Shown here in pieces: positions 6,880 through 7,988 of a stretch of DNA of 7,988 nt (its first letter is position 1; each line of letters opens with the position of its first letter). The DNA is from DATKKX01 sp035542775 (GTDB lineage: Bacteria; Planctomycetota; Phycisphaerae; UBA1845; UTPLA1), in the NCBI GenBank assembly GCA_035542775.1, contig DATKKX010000344.1, forward strand, positions 1-7,988. Reading direction: 5' to 3'. The notes under the pieces were generated by a model that worked only from the letters and a program-made list of their open reading frames with translations, had not been told where the DNA came from and did no database searches. The translations under genes and the position numbers were made by a program.

Positions 6880-6910
6880 CGCCACTATGGTTGCAGCCCT
6901 CATTTCATGA

Positions 6911-6918
6911 GAGGAGGT
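6911..6918 (+). promoter_or_regulatory. Strong Shine-Dalgarno of the secretin-like gene, beside a small hairpin
   Basis: GAGGAGGT is close to an ideal anti-16S match, with its GGAGG core (6913-6917) 7 nt before the GTG at 6925. It decides the start in favour of GTG over the in-frame ATG at 6907, which lies upstream of this site. A 5-bp hairpin, CTCAT (6899-6903) with ATGAG (6907-6911), touches its left edge and could modulate access. Confidence 0.75.
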
Positions 6919-6924
6919 ACGATC

Positions 6925-7988
6925 GTGCGCGCTCTCAGCAATGTCCTCTGTTTGGTTGCCTTTCTCGGCCTGCCGTTTGCCACGGCGGACGACGCGAAGC
7001 AAACCAAAGACTCGGCGCCGGTTGTCGCGACCCGGCCGGCCCAGCACTGGCGGTCTGAGAAGATGGTCAAGCTTGTGCCGCTACAGCATGCCGACGCCGG
7101 CACCGTCCGCCAGGCGCTGCGCGCGCTGTGCCCGATCCTCAATGGTGTGCCGCCAGCGGAATCGGGAGTGACGGTGGAGCCACTGGGAGCTGGGGTAATC
7201 CTGTCGGGCCAGCCGGAAGCGATTGACGTGGCGATGGAGGCGATAAGACTGCTGGATGCGCCGAACGCCCGGGGCCTGGAGACGCGTTTCATCACCCTCA
7301 AGGCAGCACGTGCTCACACGGTCGAGCCGATCCTCCGAGGCATCCTTGATCAAAACTGTCGCGCTCGGAACAAGGAGGACATGCCCGGCATCGTGACCGA
7401 TCCTCGCACGGAGACTCTGATTGTGACAGCGACGCCGCGGGACATGCAGTTTGTGAACGAGATCCTCGCCAAGCTGGATGTCGAAGGGCCGTCATCCCCG
7501 CCGCCGGAGCGGCGATCGGAGGCACAATTCGATATGACGGTTTTTCAAGCCGTGGTGCCGCGCGACCAGATTGTAGGGATGCAGGCGGCAAGACTGGCAG
7601 ACAAGGCTCAGACTTGCGAATCATTGCAGGCAGCGCTGTCGAGCATGGGCAGGACCAAAACGCTCTATCGTGCCGAGCAGACGATCACCTTGGGCGAGGA
7701 GACCAAGCTGACCATGGGATCCCAGGCCCCTTTTGTGCGCGGCACCCAGGTTTCCAACACGGGCGCCGTCACCAGCCAGGTCGAATACGAAAAGCTCGGA
7801 TGTACTGCTACCGTGAAGGGGGTGTGGCAAGATGAACCGTCGGATCGCGGGGAGGCCACGGTAGACATCGAGATGAAAGCGTTGGCCGATTCCGACGTGG
7901 AGATCGGCAACGGCGTGAAGGCGCCGGTCTTCCGGGCGATCACGGAGAAATTCGCAGGTTCAATCAAGGCGGGACAGCCTCTCATCCT
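6925..7988 (+). CDS. Secretin-like exported protein (type II/III secretion or type IV pilus secretin family), 3'-partial
   Basis: Open from a GTG at 6925 to the window edge: 354 codons, no stop. Residues 1 to about 21 form a signal peptide with an Ala-Thr-Ala cleavage-like end. Residues 47-113 fit a secretin N-domain: KLVPLQHADAGTVRQAL, then a strand GVILSG, then AIRLLDAP. Residues 120-187 repeat the pattern: RFITLKAARAHTVEPIL, then ETLIVTAT, then ILAKLD. A Ser/Pro linker (189-194) follows. Residues about 198-354 resemble the secretin beta domain: GSQAPF (265-270), VEYEKLGCTATV (286-297), DIEMKAL, and KAGQPLIL at the very edge. Secretins form outer-membrane gated channels from 12-15 subunits. 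Only about 70 residues separate the linker from GSQAPF, and no TonB-like N0 domain is seen, so the protein is compact. It could be a secretin homologue with a non-channel role. The gene lies 264 bp after the subtilase on the same strand with its own strong ribosome binding site. Confidence 0.75.
   Translation, partial: MRALSNVLCLVAFLGLPFATADDAKQTKDSAPVVATRPAQHWRSEKMVKLVPLQHADAGTVRQALRALCPILNGVPPAESGVTVEPLGAGVILSGQPEAIDVAMEAIRLLDAPNARGLETRFITLKAARAHTVEPILRGILDQNCRARNKEDMPGIVTDPRTETLIVTATPRDMQFVNEILAKLDVEGPSSPPPERRSEAQFDMTVFQAVVPRDQIVGMQAARLADKAQTCESLQAALSSMGRTKTLYRAEQTITLGEETKLTMGSQAPFVRGTQVSNTGAVTSQVEYEKLGCTATVKGVWQDEPSDRGEATVDIEMKALADSDVEIGNGVKAPVFRAITEKFAGSIKAGQPLI

Larger units (their letters stand above)
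6661..6924 (+). other. Non-coding, inverted-repeat-rich gap between the subtilase and the secretin-like gene
   Basis: 264 bp with no supportable gene. It holds, in order, a long 15-bp stem (6680-6750), a bulged 11-bp hairpin (6779-6811), a GTGTAT/ATACAC palindrome (6838-6851), a GTGGGCCCAC palindrome (6870-6879), a small hairpin (6899-6911) and the ribosome binding site of gene 3. I see no convincing sigma70 promoter and no T-run after any stem. Confidence 0.7.

Noticed and set aside
6907..6909. In-frame ATG as start of the secretin-like gene
   Set aside because: It precedes the near-perfect Shine-Dalgarno at 6911-6918 and has no site of its own; the GTG at 6925 has ideal spacing and begins the signal peptide cleanly.
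6900..7301. Minus-strand open frame of 133 aa opposite the secretin-like gene
   Set aside because: Antisense to a frame with signal peptide, strong Shine-Dalgarno and repeated secretin-N-like pattern.

Overview
The window is GC-rich bacterial DNA carrying three consecutive plus-strand genes, all apparently for exported proteins: two large multidomain proteases and the start of a secretin-like protein that runs off the right edge. The best guess at the source is a member of the Planctomycetota, possibly Phycisphaerae-like. That is an inference from protein architecture, not from any marker gene. The clues are very long secreted proteins with PPC-like, fibronectin III and tandem-95/cadherin-like modules, and short dockerin-like C-termini of the form GD-[MV]-N-x-DG-x-V-[ND]-G-x-D-[IV]-QSFV.

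Layout. Positions 1-48 hold the leader and Shine-Dalgarno of gene 1. Gene 1 (49-3558, 1169 aa) is a secreted zinc metalloprotease of the gluzincin type (HEYGH plus GEGVGD). It has an FTP/PepSY-like propeptide, a small regulatory-like beta domain, a PPC-like domain, four FN3-like modules and a half-degenerate dockerin-like tail. Positions 3559-3708 are non-coding and contain one compact GC-rich hairpin. Gene 2 (3709-6660, 983 aa) is a secreted subtilisin-family (S8) serine protease with complete Asp/His/Ser residues and oxyanion Asn, a prodomain, two tandem-95-like Ig modules, a MAM/jelly-roll-like domain and an intact two-loop dockerin-like tail. Positions 6661-6924 are non-coding but rich in inverted repeats, including a 15-bp stem with a 41-nt loop. 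Gene 3 (6925 to beyond 7988) starts at GTG behind a near-perfect Shine-Dalgarno. It encodes a signal peptide, two secretin-N-like repeats and a recognisable but incomplete secretin-like beta domain.

How the genes may work together. Genes 1 and 2 belong to unrelated peptidase clans, yet both are built as signal peptide, propeptide, catalytic domain, beta-sandwich modules, dockerin-like tail. This suggests co-deployed extracellular proteolysis of protein-rich material, with the shared tail acting as a common sorting, anchoring or pairing module. The secretin-like gene 3 could belong to an outer-membrane export machine, but it sits 264 bp away behind its own regulatory-looking region and may be independent. 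No tRNA, rRNA, CRISPR array, transposase or phage gene was seen. No confident sigma70 promoter or U-tract terminator was found in either gap. I did not find a clearly new biological system; the most unusual points are the truncated tail of gene 1, the compact secretin-like protein and the cluster of inverted repeats upstream of it.
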